Position numbers and translations under genes: made by a program | In this document: positions 35,452-45,918 of the stretch, piece after piece | Numbering within the stretch: the first letter of the stretch is position 1 | Layout: each line of letters begins with the position of its first letter | Source of the DNA: Dysgonomonas hofstadii | Lineage (GTDB): Bacteria; Bacteroidota; Bacteroidia; Bacteroidales; Dysgonomonadaceae | Assembly: GCF_014196915.1 (NCBI RefSeq) | Contig: NZ_JACIEP010000001.1 | Coordinates: forward strand, 372,001 to 436,000 | Reading direction: 5' to 3' | DNA: 64,000 nt | The notes under the pieces: generated by a model | Told to the model about the DNA's origin: nothing | Seen by the model: the letters and a program-made list of their open reading frames with translations, nothing else | Databases searched by the model: none

Positions 35452-36219
35452 ATGAAGAGAACAGTACTATTTTTTGTTGTCCTATTTTGTTTTATAATAG
35501 GCAATGCTCAGGTTAAACAAGATCATAAATATACGATATTACTTACCGGTGCCTCCTTTGCTTCGTCAAACAATGGATGGTTCGAACTCGGTTGTAAATA
35601 TCTGGATGCAACACCCATTAATCGTGCGGTAGGCGGACAGGCTATAGCCGATGGGGCGAACATGATGGTAGAAGGCAAGCTTTATACGGCGGAAGAACTG
35701 GAGAATATAGATGCCCTTGTTATAATGCATGTCCATGATAAGAATGTGGCGGACACAGTCGGTCTGAAGAAAAATTATACCGATTATACAGTTCCTTTCG
35801 ATCGTTCGAACTATGCAGCAGCTTACGATTATATGATAAAAAGATATATTACGGAATGCTATAATCTGAAATTCGACAAGAATTCGAAATATTACAATAC
35901 TCCCGCAGGAAAACCTGTTGTTATCGTATTTTCCACTCATTGGCACGATGTGCGTGTGACTTACAATCAAGCGATAAGACTACTTGGCGAAAGATGGGGT
36001 TTCCCTGTTATCGAATTCGATAAATATATAGGCTTTTCGAAAGACTCCTTGCATCCGGTAACAGGCAAACAATACAGTATCATCTATTCTCATAATAACG
36101 AAAAAGTGAGTGGTGAAGAATTCGGCTGGCATCCTTACAATGGTGAAAAAGAGTATATACAACAGCGTATGGCAGCTATATTTGTAGACCTGATGAAAAA
36201 AGTCTTACCTTTGAAATAG
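35452..36219 (+). CDS. Secreted SGNH-hydrolase-like protein (DUF5040-like)
   Basis: The 255-residue protein starts at the ATG at 35452; an in-frame TTG six bases upstream is unlikely. A signal peptide ends near GNAQVK (about residue 20). Sequence blocks resemble an SGNH esterase: TGASFASS (possible nucleophile block), NRAVGGQAIA, VIMHVHDKN, and a late GWHPYNGEKEY (Asp/His block, with His but no obvious Asp). From memory this matches a Bacteroides DUF5040-type family. It is separated from the following phosphopantetheinyl transferase gene by one base, so the two are co-transcribed. Substrate and activity are unknown. Confidence 0.65.
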   Translation: MKRTVLFFVVLFCFIIGNAQVKQDHKYTILLTGASFASSNNGWFELGCKYLDATPINRAVGGQAIADGANMMVEGKLYTAEELENIDALVIMHVHDKNVADTVGLKKNYTDYTVPFDRSNYAAAYDYMIKRYITECYNLKFDKNSKYYNTPAGKPVVIVFSTHWHDVRVTYNQAIRLLGERWGFPVIEFDKYIGFSKDSLHPVTGKQYSIIYSHNNEKVSGEEFGWHPYNGEKEYIQQRMAAIFVDLMKKVLPLK

Positions 36220-36220
36220 A

Positions 36221-36850
36221 ATGCTTTACCTGAAAGAATATATAACAGCGTCTACTTTTGTCGGGATATGGAAAATCGAAGAATCTCGGGATGAATTATT
36301 ATCCTTTCTTTCCTGTCACGAATGGATTCAGAATATCTATTCCATAAAGTCCGAATCGCGTGTGCTGGAGATACTTTGCGCCCGTATTCTGATGAAAGAG
36401 TTGATGGGCGAAGAGAAAGAAGTATATTATAATCAGTCGGGCAAACCTTTTCTTACTGATAAATCTTATCATATAAGTGTGTCTCATACAAAAGGTTATG
36501 TGGCTGTAGCTGTGAATCAGGTGAAACACATAGGTCTCGATATAGAGCAAATATCAGAAAAAATAAGACGGGTGCAGAGCCGGTTAATAGCCGGGAGTGA
36601 ATATATTGACAAAGAGAATGAATTAATACACCTCTTGCTTCACTGGTCGGCAAAAGAGGCTATGTTTAAATTTATAGATGTGGAAGGGGTGAATTTTTTA
36701 AGTAATTTGTTTGTTGATAAGTTTATCCCGTCACAAAATGGCGGAACATTCCGTACTTCGGAAACCCGTACAGAGAAAGCATATAAGTTTAATGCCTATT
36801 ATAAAATAGATAAGGATTTTGTCTTGGTATGCCTGGAGGCCGATGTTTGA
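36221..36850 (+). CDS. 4'-phosphopantetheinyl transferase superfamily protein
   Basis: The enzyme attaches the 4'-phosphopantetheine arm of CoA to carrier proteins. The 209-residue protein carries the Sfp-type signatures: GKPFLTDKSYHISVSHTKGYVAVAV, GLDIEQ with the Mg-binding Asp, and HWSAKEAMFK with Glu and the catalytic Lys. Its size fits a short Sfp/AcpT type. No polyketide or non-ribosomal peptide genes are visible in the window, so it may serve fatty-acid ACP or a distant cluster. It immediately follows the SGNH-like gene. Confidence 0.9.
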   Translation: MLYLKEYITASTFVGIWKIEESRDELLSFLSCHEWIQNIYSIKSESRVLEILCARILMKELMGEEKEVYYNQSGKPFLTDKSYHISVSHTKGYVAVAVNQVKHIGLDIEQISEKIRRVQSRLIAGSEYIDKENELIHLLLHWSAKEAMFKFIDVEGVNFLSNLFVDKFIPSQNGGTFRTSETRTEKAYKFNAYYKIDKDFVLVCLEADV

Positions 36851-36863
36851 CCTCCACATACCA
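36825..36863. terminator. Possible bidirectional terminator at the convergent gene ends
   Basis: TGGTATG + GGAGG pair with CCTCC + CATACCA around an 11-nt loop. The left arm lies inside the end of the phosphopantetheinyl transferase gene. A T run follows about 10 nt downstream on the plus strand. Confidence 0.4.
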
Positions 36864-36869
36864 GGATAT

Positions 36870-37580
36870 TTATTTTTTCAGTAAGAAGCTGAAATCGTCG
36901 TTCTTTGACAATTCTACACTCTCTTGTCCATATTTGAATATGCGGGCTGTTTTATCTCCGATCAATTTCAATGTTTTGCCTTCGAGGTTAAGCATAGATC
37001 CTTCACGAAGGCCGACAACATACATATCAGGATTTTCGGTGATAAATTCCCTGATACGATCCTCACGGGTCTCACCGCCATGTCCTTCTGGGTGTACATC
37101 CAGATAGTGAGGGTTGATCTGGAATGGAACAAGATTAATCACATTAAAACCTTTCGGGTCGATAATTGGCATGTCATTAGTCGTGCGCAGGGTAGGACAG
37201 GCTACATTCGATCCGGCACTCCAACCAATATAAGGTGTCCCTTTTTTCACTTTCTGGTTGATGAGCCTGATAATGCCATTGTCGCGCATAGTGCGAACCA
37301 GTTTCCATGTGTTTCCGCCTCCGACTACTATCGCATCGGCTTCTTCGACCGCTTTTTTAGGGTCTTTAAAATGATGGATACTTTTCACACTGTGTCCGAT
37401 TTCCTTAAAGCGGTCATTCACTTTCTTCTCATACTCGTCGTAAGAAAAGGTTACTGCTGCATAGGGGATGAAGAGTGCTTTCACAGGCTTCTTTCCTAGA
37501 AATTCCTTGATATTGTTTTTAGGATAGTCCAGATAGGCTTCACCCGGATTTGTAGAGTTGCTGATCAGTAATAATCTCAT
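36870..37580 (-). CDS. pepE: Peptidase E (alpha-aspartyl dipeptidase)
   Basis: PepE hydrolyses dipeptides with an N-terminal aspartate. The 236-residue cytoplasmic S51 protein shows MRLLLISNSTNPGEAYLDY at the start, the nucleophile Ser121 in YIGWSAGSNVACPT (Salmonella PepE uses Ser120), DAIVVGGGNTWKL, and FQINPHYLDVHPEGHGGETREDRI with the likely catalytic His. Length and motifs are complete. It is convergent with the phosphopantetheinyl transferase and probably transcribed alone. Confidence 0.95.
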   Translation of the reverse strand: MRLLLISNSTNPGEAYLDYPKNNIKEFLGKKPVKALFIPYAAVTFSYDEYEKKVNDRFKEIGHSVKSIHHFKDPKKAVEEADAIVVGGGNTWKLVRTMRDNGIIRLINQKVKKGTPYIGWSAGSNVACPTLRTTNDMPIIDPKGFNVINLVPFQINPHYLDVHPEGHGGETREDRIREFITENPDMYVVGLREGSMLNLEGKTLKLIGDKTARIFKYGQESVELSKNDDFSFLLKK

Positions 37581-37641
37581 GGTTTAATTATTTAAGTGAT
37601 TTTTACAAATATACCCATTCTGATCTGGAATTAGCGCATTC

Positions 37642-38670
37642 TCATTTACCTTTTTTCCAATTCTCATAATCTGTTATAAATCCCCTGCACATCCAATTGG
37701 CCAGAGCCTGCCGGTTGTTGGGATCGAGGAATCTTCGCTGATCGAAACTGTTTTGTATATTACCCAGTTCTGCATATAATCCCACTGGCGTCGTATTGTC
37801 AAGAACATAAAGGCTTCGTTGGCTTACTGTTCCTGTAAAGCCCCTGTTTGGCTGATGTTTATCGTAGTGGCTGGCAAAGGTCTGCCGCATAGTATTGGCC
37901 AGTTTTCGTCCTCCGCTGCTGTTTTTTGCATAATAGAAGAATACATCCAGTTGCTTCTTTTGGCTACGGCTATCCAGGTGGATAAACACAGCCCGTTTGT
38001 ATTTCTCTTTCGACTGTCGGGCAAGACTGTTTATCTTATCACTCCGTTGTTTTAGTCTCAGTGTCTGGTTCAGGGGGATGGCAACACCCATACAGGTTTC
38101 TCTCTTGCTATTGGCTAAATAGCGATCGTCTCTTATCCCGTCTTTGGCATCTTGTATTATCATGTGTACGGTAGCGCCTTCTTCCATTAAAGCACGGGCA
38201 AGGCGTAATGTAATATCATAGGCATATTCATCTTCGTGAACTTCATATCCGTCTATTTTTCCTATTGCACCCGGGTCAGGACCTCCATGTCCGCTGGAAA
38301 GAAAAAATACAGCGCCTTTAAGTTTTTTCGATTTAATGGTGTAGTCCTGATATTTCGGGCCGAATAGTCTGTTTGTACTTTTTGTTTCTTTTGTCTGTTT
38401 TGGAGAGGCTTTGGCTGAAGCAGCATTCACCGTATTATTTCCGTATACTGGAGGTAGGGTATAAGTGATGCCTTTTAACAGGGAGTTATTCTTGCCAAAT
38501 TTACCTTTATTCAATTCAAGAAACTTGTCGTAATCTCCTTCATTTGTTCTTTTGTGCCTTTTAAGAAAAGTATGAGTACCTTCTCCATTGCGGGGCTTTG
38601 CTTTGTTGTCCTGAGCTGGCAAACAGATACAAAATATAGAGAACAGAATAAGTAAGTAAAGATGCTTCAT
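37642..38670 (-). CDS. N-acetylmuramoyl-L-alanine amidase (Amidase_3)
   Basis: The enzyme cleaves the amide between MurNAc and the peptide stem, usually in septal peptidoglycan splitting. The 342-residue protein has a signal peptide (ending CLPAQD, about residue 20). A basic low-complexity linker follows, with a short KFLELNKGKFGKNNSLLKGITYTLPP stretch that resembles part of a LysM-type segment. The zinc amidase domain starts about residue 118: FFLSSGHGGPDPGAIG (first His), HEDEYAYDITLRLA (Glu), FIHLDSR (second His) and GLYAELGNIQN (catalytic Glu). A -7 TATATTTG element lies just upstream. Confidence 0.9.
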   Translation of the reverse strand: MKHLYLLILFSIFCICLPAQDNKAKPRNGEGTHTFLKRHKRTNEGDYDKFLELNKGKFGKNNSLLKGITYTLPPVYGNNTVNAASAKASPKQTKETKSTNRLFGPKYQDYTIKSKKLKGAVFFLSSGHGGPDPGAIGKIDGYEVHEDEYAYDITLRLARALMEEGATVHMIIQDAKDGIRDDRYLANSKRETCMGVAIPLNQTLRLKQRSDKINSLARQSKEKYKRAVFIHLDSRSQKKQLDVFFYYAKNSSGGRKLANTMRQTFASHYDKHQPNRGFTGTVSQRSLYVLDNTTPVGLYAELGNIQNSFDQRRFLDPNNRQALANWMCRGFITDYENWKKGK

Positions 38671-38725
38671 AAGCTATAACCAGATTTTTAATAAGGGACT
38701 ATGTCTTTGCAGTGTGCTATTTATG

Positions 38726-38755
38726 CAAATATAATCAGAATCATATAAAAGCAAA
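38726..38755 (-). promoter_or_regulatory. Promoter of the amidase gene
   Basis: On the minus strand TTTG (38755-38752), 18 bp, then TATATTTG (38733-38726). Both boxes fit the Bacteroidetes consensus; the spacer is slightly short. The -33 box touches the edge of the enolase terminator hairpin. Confidence 0.55.
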
Positions 38756-38784
38756 AACCGATGTCTGTTAAAGACATCGGTTTT
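38754..38784 (-). terminator. Terminator of eno
   Basis: A perfect 13-bp stem (AAAACCGATGTCT / AGACATCGGTTTT) with a 5-nt loop lies just after the enolase stop. Confidence 0.88.
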
Positions 38785-38812
38785 CTATAATATTTAAGAT
38801 ACTTAGTTCTTA

Positions 38813-40153
<1,341 letters not shown>

Positions 40154-40167
40154 TTAAAATTGACCCA

Positions 40168-40199
40168 CAAAATTACGTCTTTTTCTTGTATTTAGCCAA
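40168..40199 (-). promoter_or_regulatory. Promoter of eno
   Basis: On the minus strand TTG (40199-40197), 21 bp, then TAATTTTG (40175-40168), a perfect TAnnTTTG element. The implied leader is about 55 nt. Confidence 0.65.
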
Positions 40200-40294
40200 T
40201 TAATGCAACTGATTTTACAGAGTTTCTATTAATTTATCTTATTTCGAATGAGAAATGCAGTGATTTGTTTACCCGGCATGACAATTTGTAAAAG

Positions 40295-42031
40295 TTATCG
40301 ATTAGTCTCTTTTATTATAACAGGCAATATGCCATTATTTTTAACTGTAACCGGATCTGTGTCTTCTGTGTATATGGCGTTGATACTTCCTAGTATTTCA
40401 TTGTCGGATATGCTTACATTTTTTGCTCCCGAGATGTAGATCGCATTCTCTCCTTCGGCTTGTATTGTATTGTTCCTTATAATAATATTCTCATTTAAGA
40501 ATGCAGGTTTGGTTTTCAATCCGTTAATGCTGACACTCACAGCGGTACCTTTTTGACTACCATGGCCATATCCGCAACCTATTATCCAGTTATTCTCAAT
40601 TAATACATTTTTTACAGGATTGCTTTCCCGCCAGCTCGCTTCAGCTCCTAATTGTATAGCCGACCCGCTACTGCTTTGTATTACATTACCGGATATTATA
40701 ACATTGCGGGTCTTTATCAGGAAAGCTCTTGCCATGTGGCTACGCACGGTGTTGCTTGTTATTTCAACAGATGGCTGTCGGGTTATGTTGGTCATAAAAT
40801 ATTCTTCCGGATTATATTTCAATTCTTTGTCCAAAATAACCTTTACCCGCATATCAGATGATGTAGTATCGACCTGTTTTGTAATAAAATATTCCACAGG
40901 TTCGAGGTTTTTTCTCGACACAAGAGCTATCGTATCATTTACATCGGGATAATCCAGGGACAAGGCATGCAGGTCTGCTTTTTCTACGGCGATGAGCACT
41001 TCTTTCCCGGATTTTCCCGGATAAACACTCCAGTAATAGTTATGGACATTTGTGCAATCGTCACCTTGTCCTCCAAATTTGCAGGCATCCAGTACGATCT
41101 TGCCTTTGCAGCTTGCGAAATGGGTTGCATCTGTATTTGTGGAAACCACGCTTCCCGGCTCGGGGATTATCTGAAGGTTTCTCATTGTTATATTCTCAGA
41201 TCTGTGTCCGACTATACCCATACCGGGCTGGCTGTGTATTTTTACATTTTCAATTAATATATCAGAAGACTCTTTTATAAGAATTCCCGGCCTGTAATGT
41301 GCGCTATGCCTGAGAATACAAAAATCATCTTTTTTAGGGCAGACTTTAGAGTATATCCTGATTGTTTCCCTGTCTAACAATTCTTTTCCTTCGTGCCGTG
41401 AGCCTGTATAGATGCGTTGTCTATCGATATCATAAAAGTGTATTCTGCCGGTGATTTTATCATCAAGATACGGAAACCGGGTTGTATCTATCCGCATATC
41501 GAAGTAATCTTCTGAAACATTAATAATTGTTCCCATTGTGAAAGGCGGTCTTTTATGGGTTATTGTCAGCCCCTTTAGCCGGATATTGCTGGCATTCACA
41601 ATGGATATTGTTTCGTACCACCCTTCCAGCATAAGTGTAGCGCCATCAGCCTCGATAGATATATTTTTACACCCATGCATATCCAACGCTTTTACATAAG
41701 GGGCATCTATTTTAAATAAGCGTCCTTGTACGTCTTCTCCATATTGTCCGCTTATAGCTTCGTATTCTATTTTAGTTGCTTCTTTATCTTTGAAATTATA
41801 TATGCCGGGTGGAATAAACAGAGTAGTGTTGGGTGTTTCCCTGCAGAATTTCATGGCAGCCCTGAAAGCATCCGAGTCATCTATTCCATCATCAGGGATA
41901 GCCCCGAATGTCGATATATCAATCCTTTTAGATTTGGCGGCAGCTTCTTTTATAGATTGTGAAAGAACTGTGCCGGAAAATCCGGAAATTAGAAAACTCA
42001 AAATTAAAAATGAGCATTTAATGTTTTTCAT
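40295..42031 (-). CDS. Secreted right-handed beta-helix enzyme, GH110-like
   Basis: The 578-residue protein has a signal peptide (ending GTVLSQS, about residue 25), then a pectate-lyase-like start (IDISTFGAIPDDGIDDSDAF, LFIPPGIYNF) and a long parallel beta-helix with repeated NVxIxxN units. The segment TDATHFASCKGKIVLDACKFGGQGDDCTNVHNYY resembles the central motif of GH110 alpha-1,3-galactosidases, where the paired Asp residues are thought to be catalytic. GH110 enzymes remove terminal alpha-1,3-galactose, including from blood group B. It stands alone without SusC/SusD nearby. Another beta-helix glycosidase or a lyase is the alternative. Confidence 0.7.
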   Translation of the reverse strand: MKNIKCSFLILSFLISGFSGTVLSQSIKEAAAKSKRIDISTFGAIPDDGIDDSDAFRAAMKFCRETPNTTLFIPPGIYNFKDKEATKIEYEAISGQYGEDVQGRLFKIDAPYVKALDMHGCKNISIEADGATLMLEGWYETISIVNASNIRLKGLTITHKRPPFTMGTIINVSEDYFDMRIDTTRFPYLDDKITGRIHFYDIDRQRIYTGSRHEGKELLDRETIRIYSKVCPKKDDFCILRHSAHYRPGILIKESSDILIENVKIHSQPGMGIVGHRSENITMRNLQIIPEPGSVVSTNTDATHFASCKGKIVLDACKFGGQGDDCTNVHNYYWSVYPGKSGKEVLIAVEKADLHALSLDYPDVNDTIALVSRKNLEPVEYFITKQVDTTSSDMRVKVILDKELKYNPEEYFMTNITRQPSVEITSNTVRSHMARAFLIKTRNVIISGNVIQSSSGSAIQLGAEASWRESNPVKNVLIENNWIIGCGYGHGSQKGTAVSVSINGLKTKPAFLNENIIIRNNTIQAEGENAIYISGAKNVSISDNEILGSINAIYTEDTDPVTVKNNGILPVIIKETNR

Positions 42032-42175
42032 GATAGTTACTTTATTTGAGATATCTTGATAAGGTCGAATTGTTTCACTTAATTGTCAGCCGTGAAAAAC
42101 TGGTGTAAGTTACAAAAATCCAGTGACGTTTTGTGATATTGTTTTCTCATTAATGTCAATATGCAGTATGAATTG

Positions 42176-42439
42176 TTAAAACTTGACAAAGTTGACACAT
42201 ATTTACAGTTTACAATCAACAGTAATCAGTTATCAACTTTGATTCCACACTTTTGCGCCTCTGCGTCTTTGCGGGAATAAAACCTGACACTTCTGATAGA
42301 TTATCATGCAAAAACGCTAAGCCACAAATTATAATCCTCCTTAATTGGCTCCGCCGATACTTCGTATTCATAACTCATAATTCATAATTTATAATTCCTT
42401 TTTTACATAGATAAAGATCTCTAAGAAAAATACAGATTT
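42176..42439. repeat. Diverged 264-bp intergenic repeat, copy A
   Basis: It shares ordered blocks with 48106-48372: GTTAAAACTTGACAAAGTTG at the head, AAAACCTGACACTT in the middle, and ACATAGATAAAG...CAGATT at the tail, with the same total span. Its head also matches 4361-4390. The interior includes CTCTGCGTCTTTGCGGG and, at 42344-42368, a piece of dispersed repeat copy 1. No gene is visible. Confidence 0.5.
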
Positions 42440-42996
42440 CAACTACTGGTGATTTACATTATTAATGCGAATCAGTAGTTAGATTTAATTGTTCAATTTT
42501 CTACTGCGCGTAATCGAAGATTACTTACCATCCTTTTTTCCTAAGCAAAAAAAGGATGCAAAAATGCTTTGGTGGCTCATCCTCCATGCGACCCGTTACA
42601 GGCTCAGGAGCTAAATGGAAAGATTGTCCTGCGGACGCTTCCCATTTCACGCCCCTCTCACCTGACGGGTGCCCCGCACTACGGATTAATGCCACCGGGC
42701 GAAGCCACCTCAAGGGAGGGTAATCCCCTGTCGTGCGCCAGCTTTCCGTGCATAGGTTCCTACGACGGGCACCTGTCCGGTGAAGACGGCGTGAAACCAA
42801 ATATTGTCTGAACCGAAGGCGAGTTTATTTGGTTTAGCCGGCAAGCCGATGACAGGTCGGCGGGGAACGAAGCACTAGCCTTTTGTTTCGTTTTGGGCAA
42901 TACCAAAATGAAAAACAACCCCGAAGGGTGCGTTAGTAAAATTGAACGATTATTTTTTACAATTATAATAGTTTCAACTACTGATTTACATTATTA
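42437..42996. mobile_element. GC-rich, hairpin-packed element flanked by direct and inverted repeats
   Basis: A roughly 25-bp direct repeat starting TTTCAACTACTG and ending GATTTACATTATTAA flanks the block (42437-42464 and 42972-42996). Inside it lie inverted ends ATCAGTAGTT (left) / AACTACTGAT (right) and GTTCAATTTT / AAAATTGAAC. The core (about 42525-42930) is much richer in G+C than its surroundings. It contains many hairpins: CATCCTTTTTT/AAAAAAAGGATG (42529-42558), AAATGG.../...CCATTT (42613-42647), the long arms 42645-42675 / 42767-42796, AAACCAAATA/TATTTGGTTT (42794-42835), GCCGA/TCGGC (42845-42861), GTTTCGTTTTGG/CCAAAATGAAAAAC (42885-42916) and ACCC-CGAA-GGGT (42918-42929). No convincing protein is encoded. 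It may be a structured RNA, a MITE or a retro-element remnant. Confidence 0.5.
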
Positions 42997-43070
42997 AATA
43001 TCAAATATGTTTTATAACTTGCAGTGCCTTTTAAAAATGAGAGAATCGAAAGAACTAAAAATATTAAGTT

Positions 43071-45893
43071 ATGTTGCCTGCTAATTACGAATTATTGAAG
43101 CAAGAATTATCCAAAACAATTCCTGCGAAACGCATTATTACAAATCCGCTACAATTGCTTGCTTACGGGACTGATGCCAGCTTTTACCGTCTCATTCCTA
43201 AAATTGTGGTACAGGTGCATAATGAAGAAGAGGCTGTAGGAGTAATACGTCAGACAGGCAGGTTGAATATACCAGTGACTTATCGTGCGGCAGGAACAAG
43301 TCTTTCGGGGCAGGCGATAACTGATTCCGTATTGATGGTAGCAACCCACGAATGGCGTAAATATACTATTCTGGATGACGGATTGAAAATCAGACTGCAA
43401 CCCGGTATTGTAGGTGCAAGGGCGAATGTATTTCTGAAACCGTTCGGACGGAAGATCGGCCCCGATCCTGCGTCGATCAATGCTGCTATGATAGGAGGGA
43501 TCGCTTCTAACAATGCGAGTGGAATGTGTTGTGGTATCGATCAGAATTCATATAAAACGGTTTCGGATATTCGTATTGTATTTTATGACGGGACTATTCT
43601 GGATACTGCGGATGATAACAGTAAAAAGACTTTTCAGGAGAAACATCCAGAGATAATAGAAGGGGTAGGGAATTTAAGAGACGAAATAAAGGCTAATCCG
43701 CATTTAAGGGAGCGTATTAAACAAAAATTCAAAATAAAGAACACGACAGGTTACAGTATAAATGCGCTTGTCGATTATGAAAATCCATTTGATATTATCA
43801 AGCATTTGATGATAGGGTCGGAAGGAACATTGGCTTTTATATCGGATATTACCTACCATACTGTTGTTGATGAAAAATATAAAGCTTGTACGTTGATGAT
43901 CTATGAAACAATAGAGACAGCCTGCGATGTAGTTCCTTTACTTAAACAAACACCTGTTTCTGCAGTCGAACTTCTCGACAGGGATTCGATCCGTTCTATT
44001 GAGGATGACCCAGAGGCACCTGCTTATTTCCGCACTTTGCCTGAAACTGCTTGTCTGTTATTAGTCGAGATACAGGGAGATACCGCTGAAATCATGGAAC
44101 AAAAAGAGAAGAAGATAAGGGAAGCTATTGTCTCTATCCCGACCATACAACCATACAAATTCACATCAGATCCGAAAGAATACAATTTTAACTGGAAAGC
44201 CCGCAAAGGCTTATTGTCTACGATTGGCGGATTACGGAAGACTGGCACCACCTGTCTGATAGAAGATGTCGCTTTTCCTATCGACAAGCTTGGCGAGGCT
44301 TGCGTGGCGTTGAAAGAGCTTTTCAAAAAATATGAATATGCAGATGCTGTTTTATATGGACATGCATTAGATGGGAATTTCCATATTGTATTTTCGCAGG
44401 ATTTCAATACACCGAGCGAAGTGCAGCGTTATGCTGATATGATGGATGAACTGGCCGATATTGTCGTTAACCGGTTCGACGGATCACTCAAAGCAGAGCA
44501 TGGAACCGGACGCAATATGGCTCCGTTTGTAGAAAAAGAATGGGGGGAAGCGGCATATAAGATAATGAAGCAGATCAAGCAGATTTTCGATCCCAATCAT
44601 CTGATAAATCCGGGTGTACTGATCAATGAAAATCCGAAAATACATCTTGAAAACCTGAAACCCCTTCCTGCGGCGAATGAGATTGTCGATAAATGTATGG
44701 AATGTGGTTTTTGTGAACCACATTGTGTTTCGGAAGGACTTACACTGTCGCCCCGGCAGCGCATTGTGATAGCTAGGGAAATCGCACGGTTAAAAGCATT
44801 AGGGGAAGATACTGCCCGGTTGAAGCAAATGCTGAAAGATACAAAATACTATTCTGATGAAACATGTGCCACCGATGGTCTTTGCGGATTGGCTTGTCCT
44901 GTTAAGATAGATACTGGGAAGTTTATAAAAGACGTGCGACATGACGAAGCATCTGATACAGCAAAGAAAGTGGCCGGGTATATCGGGCATCACATGTCCG
45001 GCACTACTTCGTTGATGCGTAGAGGGCTTAATTTTGTAAATGCTTTCCATACTATACTAGGCAGTACATTGATGGGTGGTATCGCTTCGGCTATGCGGAC
45101 TGTGTCATTCAAAATGATCCCTAAATGGAACAAGGATATGCCGAAAGGCGCGCACAAAATACAAAATACGATAGTAAATGACGGGAAACCGGATAAGGTG
45201 GTTTATTTCCCTTCCTGCATTAACCGATCGATGGGAAAATCGAAAGGCTATGAAAAAGGTGATGTGGAACTCACTAAAAAGACACAGGAGTTGCTGGAGC
45301 GTGCCGGATTTACGATTATCTATCCCGAAGGAATCAACAGCCTTTGCTGTGGTATGGCTTTTAGCAGTAAGGGACTGAAAGAGGAAGGCAGCAGAAAATC
45401 GAAAGAGCTGGAAGACGCTTTGCTTAAAGCTTCAGAGAACGGCAAGTATCCTGTCCTGTTCGATATGAGCCCATGCTTTTATACTTTCCACGAAGCGTAT
45501 ACAAGTGATGACCTGAAGATATACGATCCCATCGAGTTTATGCTCGATTTTGTAATGCCTAAACTGCAGGTGAAAAATCCGCGTAATATTGTCACTGTTT
45601 TTCCCGTTTGTTCGGTGAAAAAAATAGGCATGGAAGAAAAGTTACTTGAACTTGCCAAAATGTGTTCCAAAGAGGTTTCCTTTGTAGAAAGTAATTGCTG
45701 TGGCTTTGCCGGAGACAGGGGATTCACTTATCCCGAGCTGAATAAGCATGGACTCAGGCATTTGTCAGAACAGGTTCCCGCCGATTGCAAAGATGGTTAT
45801 TCTACTAGCCGTACCTGCGAGATAGGATTGAGCGAATACGGGGAGATAAACTTTAAGTCGATATTCTATCTGATAGATGAAGTGACACGATAG
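43071..45893 (+). CDS. FAD-linked and Fe-S-containing D-lactate dehydrogenase-type oxidoreductase
   Basis: The 940-residue fusion combines an FAD-binding PCMH domain and its C-terminal cap (about residues 1-510; TYRAAGTSLSGQA, RKIGPDPASINAAMIGGIASNNASGM, LKAEHGTGRNMAPFVEKEWG) with a ferredoxin-like 2x[4Fe-4S] module (CMECGFCEPHC near 543 and CATDGLCGLACP near 600). Two CCG heterodisulfide-reductase-like domains follow (SLCCGMAFSSKG and SNCCGFAGDRG). This layout matches respiratory D-lactate (or D-2-hydroxyacid) dehydrogenases that pass electrons to quinones. It has no membrane helix and probably docks to the inner membrane. It is a single-gene unit with a long repeat-bearing region upstream. 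Confidence 0.88.
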   Translation: MLPANYELLKQELSKTIPAKRIITNPLQLLAYGTDASFYRLIPKIVVQVHNEEEAVGVIRQTGRLNIPVTYRAAGTSLSGQAITDSVLMVATHEWRKYTILDDGLKIRLQPGIVGARANVFLKPFGRKIGPDPASINAAMIGGIASNNASGMCCGIDQNSYKTVSDIRIVFYDGTILDTADDNSKKTFQEKHPEIIEGVGNLRDEIKANPHLRERIKQKFKIKNTTGYSINALVDYENPFDIIKHLMIGSEGTLAFISDITYHTVVDEKYKACTLMIYETIETACDVVPLLKQTPVSAVELLDRDSIRSIEDDPEAPAYFRTLPETACLLLVEIQGDTAEIMEQKEKKIREAIVSIPTIQPYKFTSDPKEYNFNWKARKGLLSTIGGLRKTGTTCLIEDVAFPIDKLGEACVALKELFKKYEYADAVLYGHALDGNFHIVFSQDFNTPSEVQRYADMMDELADIVVNRFDGSLKAEHGTGRNMAPFVEKEWGEAAYKIMKQIKQIFDPNHLINPGVLINENPKIHLENLKPLPAANEIVDKCMECGFCEPHCVSEGLTLSPRQRIVIAREIARLKALGEDTARLKQMLKDTKYYSDETCATDGLCGLACPVKIDTGKFIKDVRHDEASDTAKKVAGYIGHHMSGTTSLMRRGLNFVNAFHTILGSTLMGGIASAMRTVSFKMIPKWNKDMPKGAHKIQNTIVNDGKPDKVVYFPSCINRSMGKSKGYEKGDVELTKKTQELLERAGFTIIYPEGINSLCCGMAFSSKGLKEEGSRKSKELEDALLKASENGKYPVLFDMSPCFYTFHEAYTSDDLKIYDPIEFMLDFVMPKLQVKNPRNIVTVFPVCSVKKIGMEEKLLELAKMCSKEVSFVESNCCGFAGDRGFTYPELNKHGLRHLSEQVPADCKDGYSTSRTCEIGLSEYGEINFKSIFYLIDEVTR

Positions 45894-45918
45894 ACAAGAA
45901 GTTATTCTTTCAGCCTGT

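Noticed and set aside
42525-42800. A 91-codon minus-strand open frame in the GC-rich intergenic block
   Set aside because: It follows the hairpins and inverted arms of the structured element, has an unusual Arg/Trp-rich composition, no start context and no family resemblance. The frame is a by-product of the higher G+C content.
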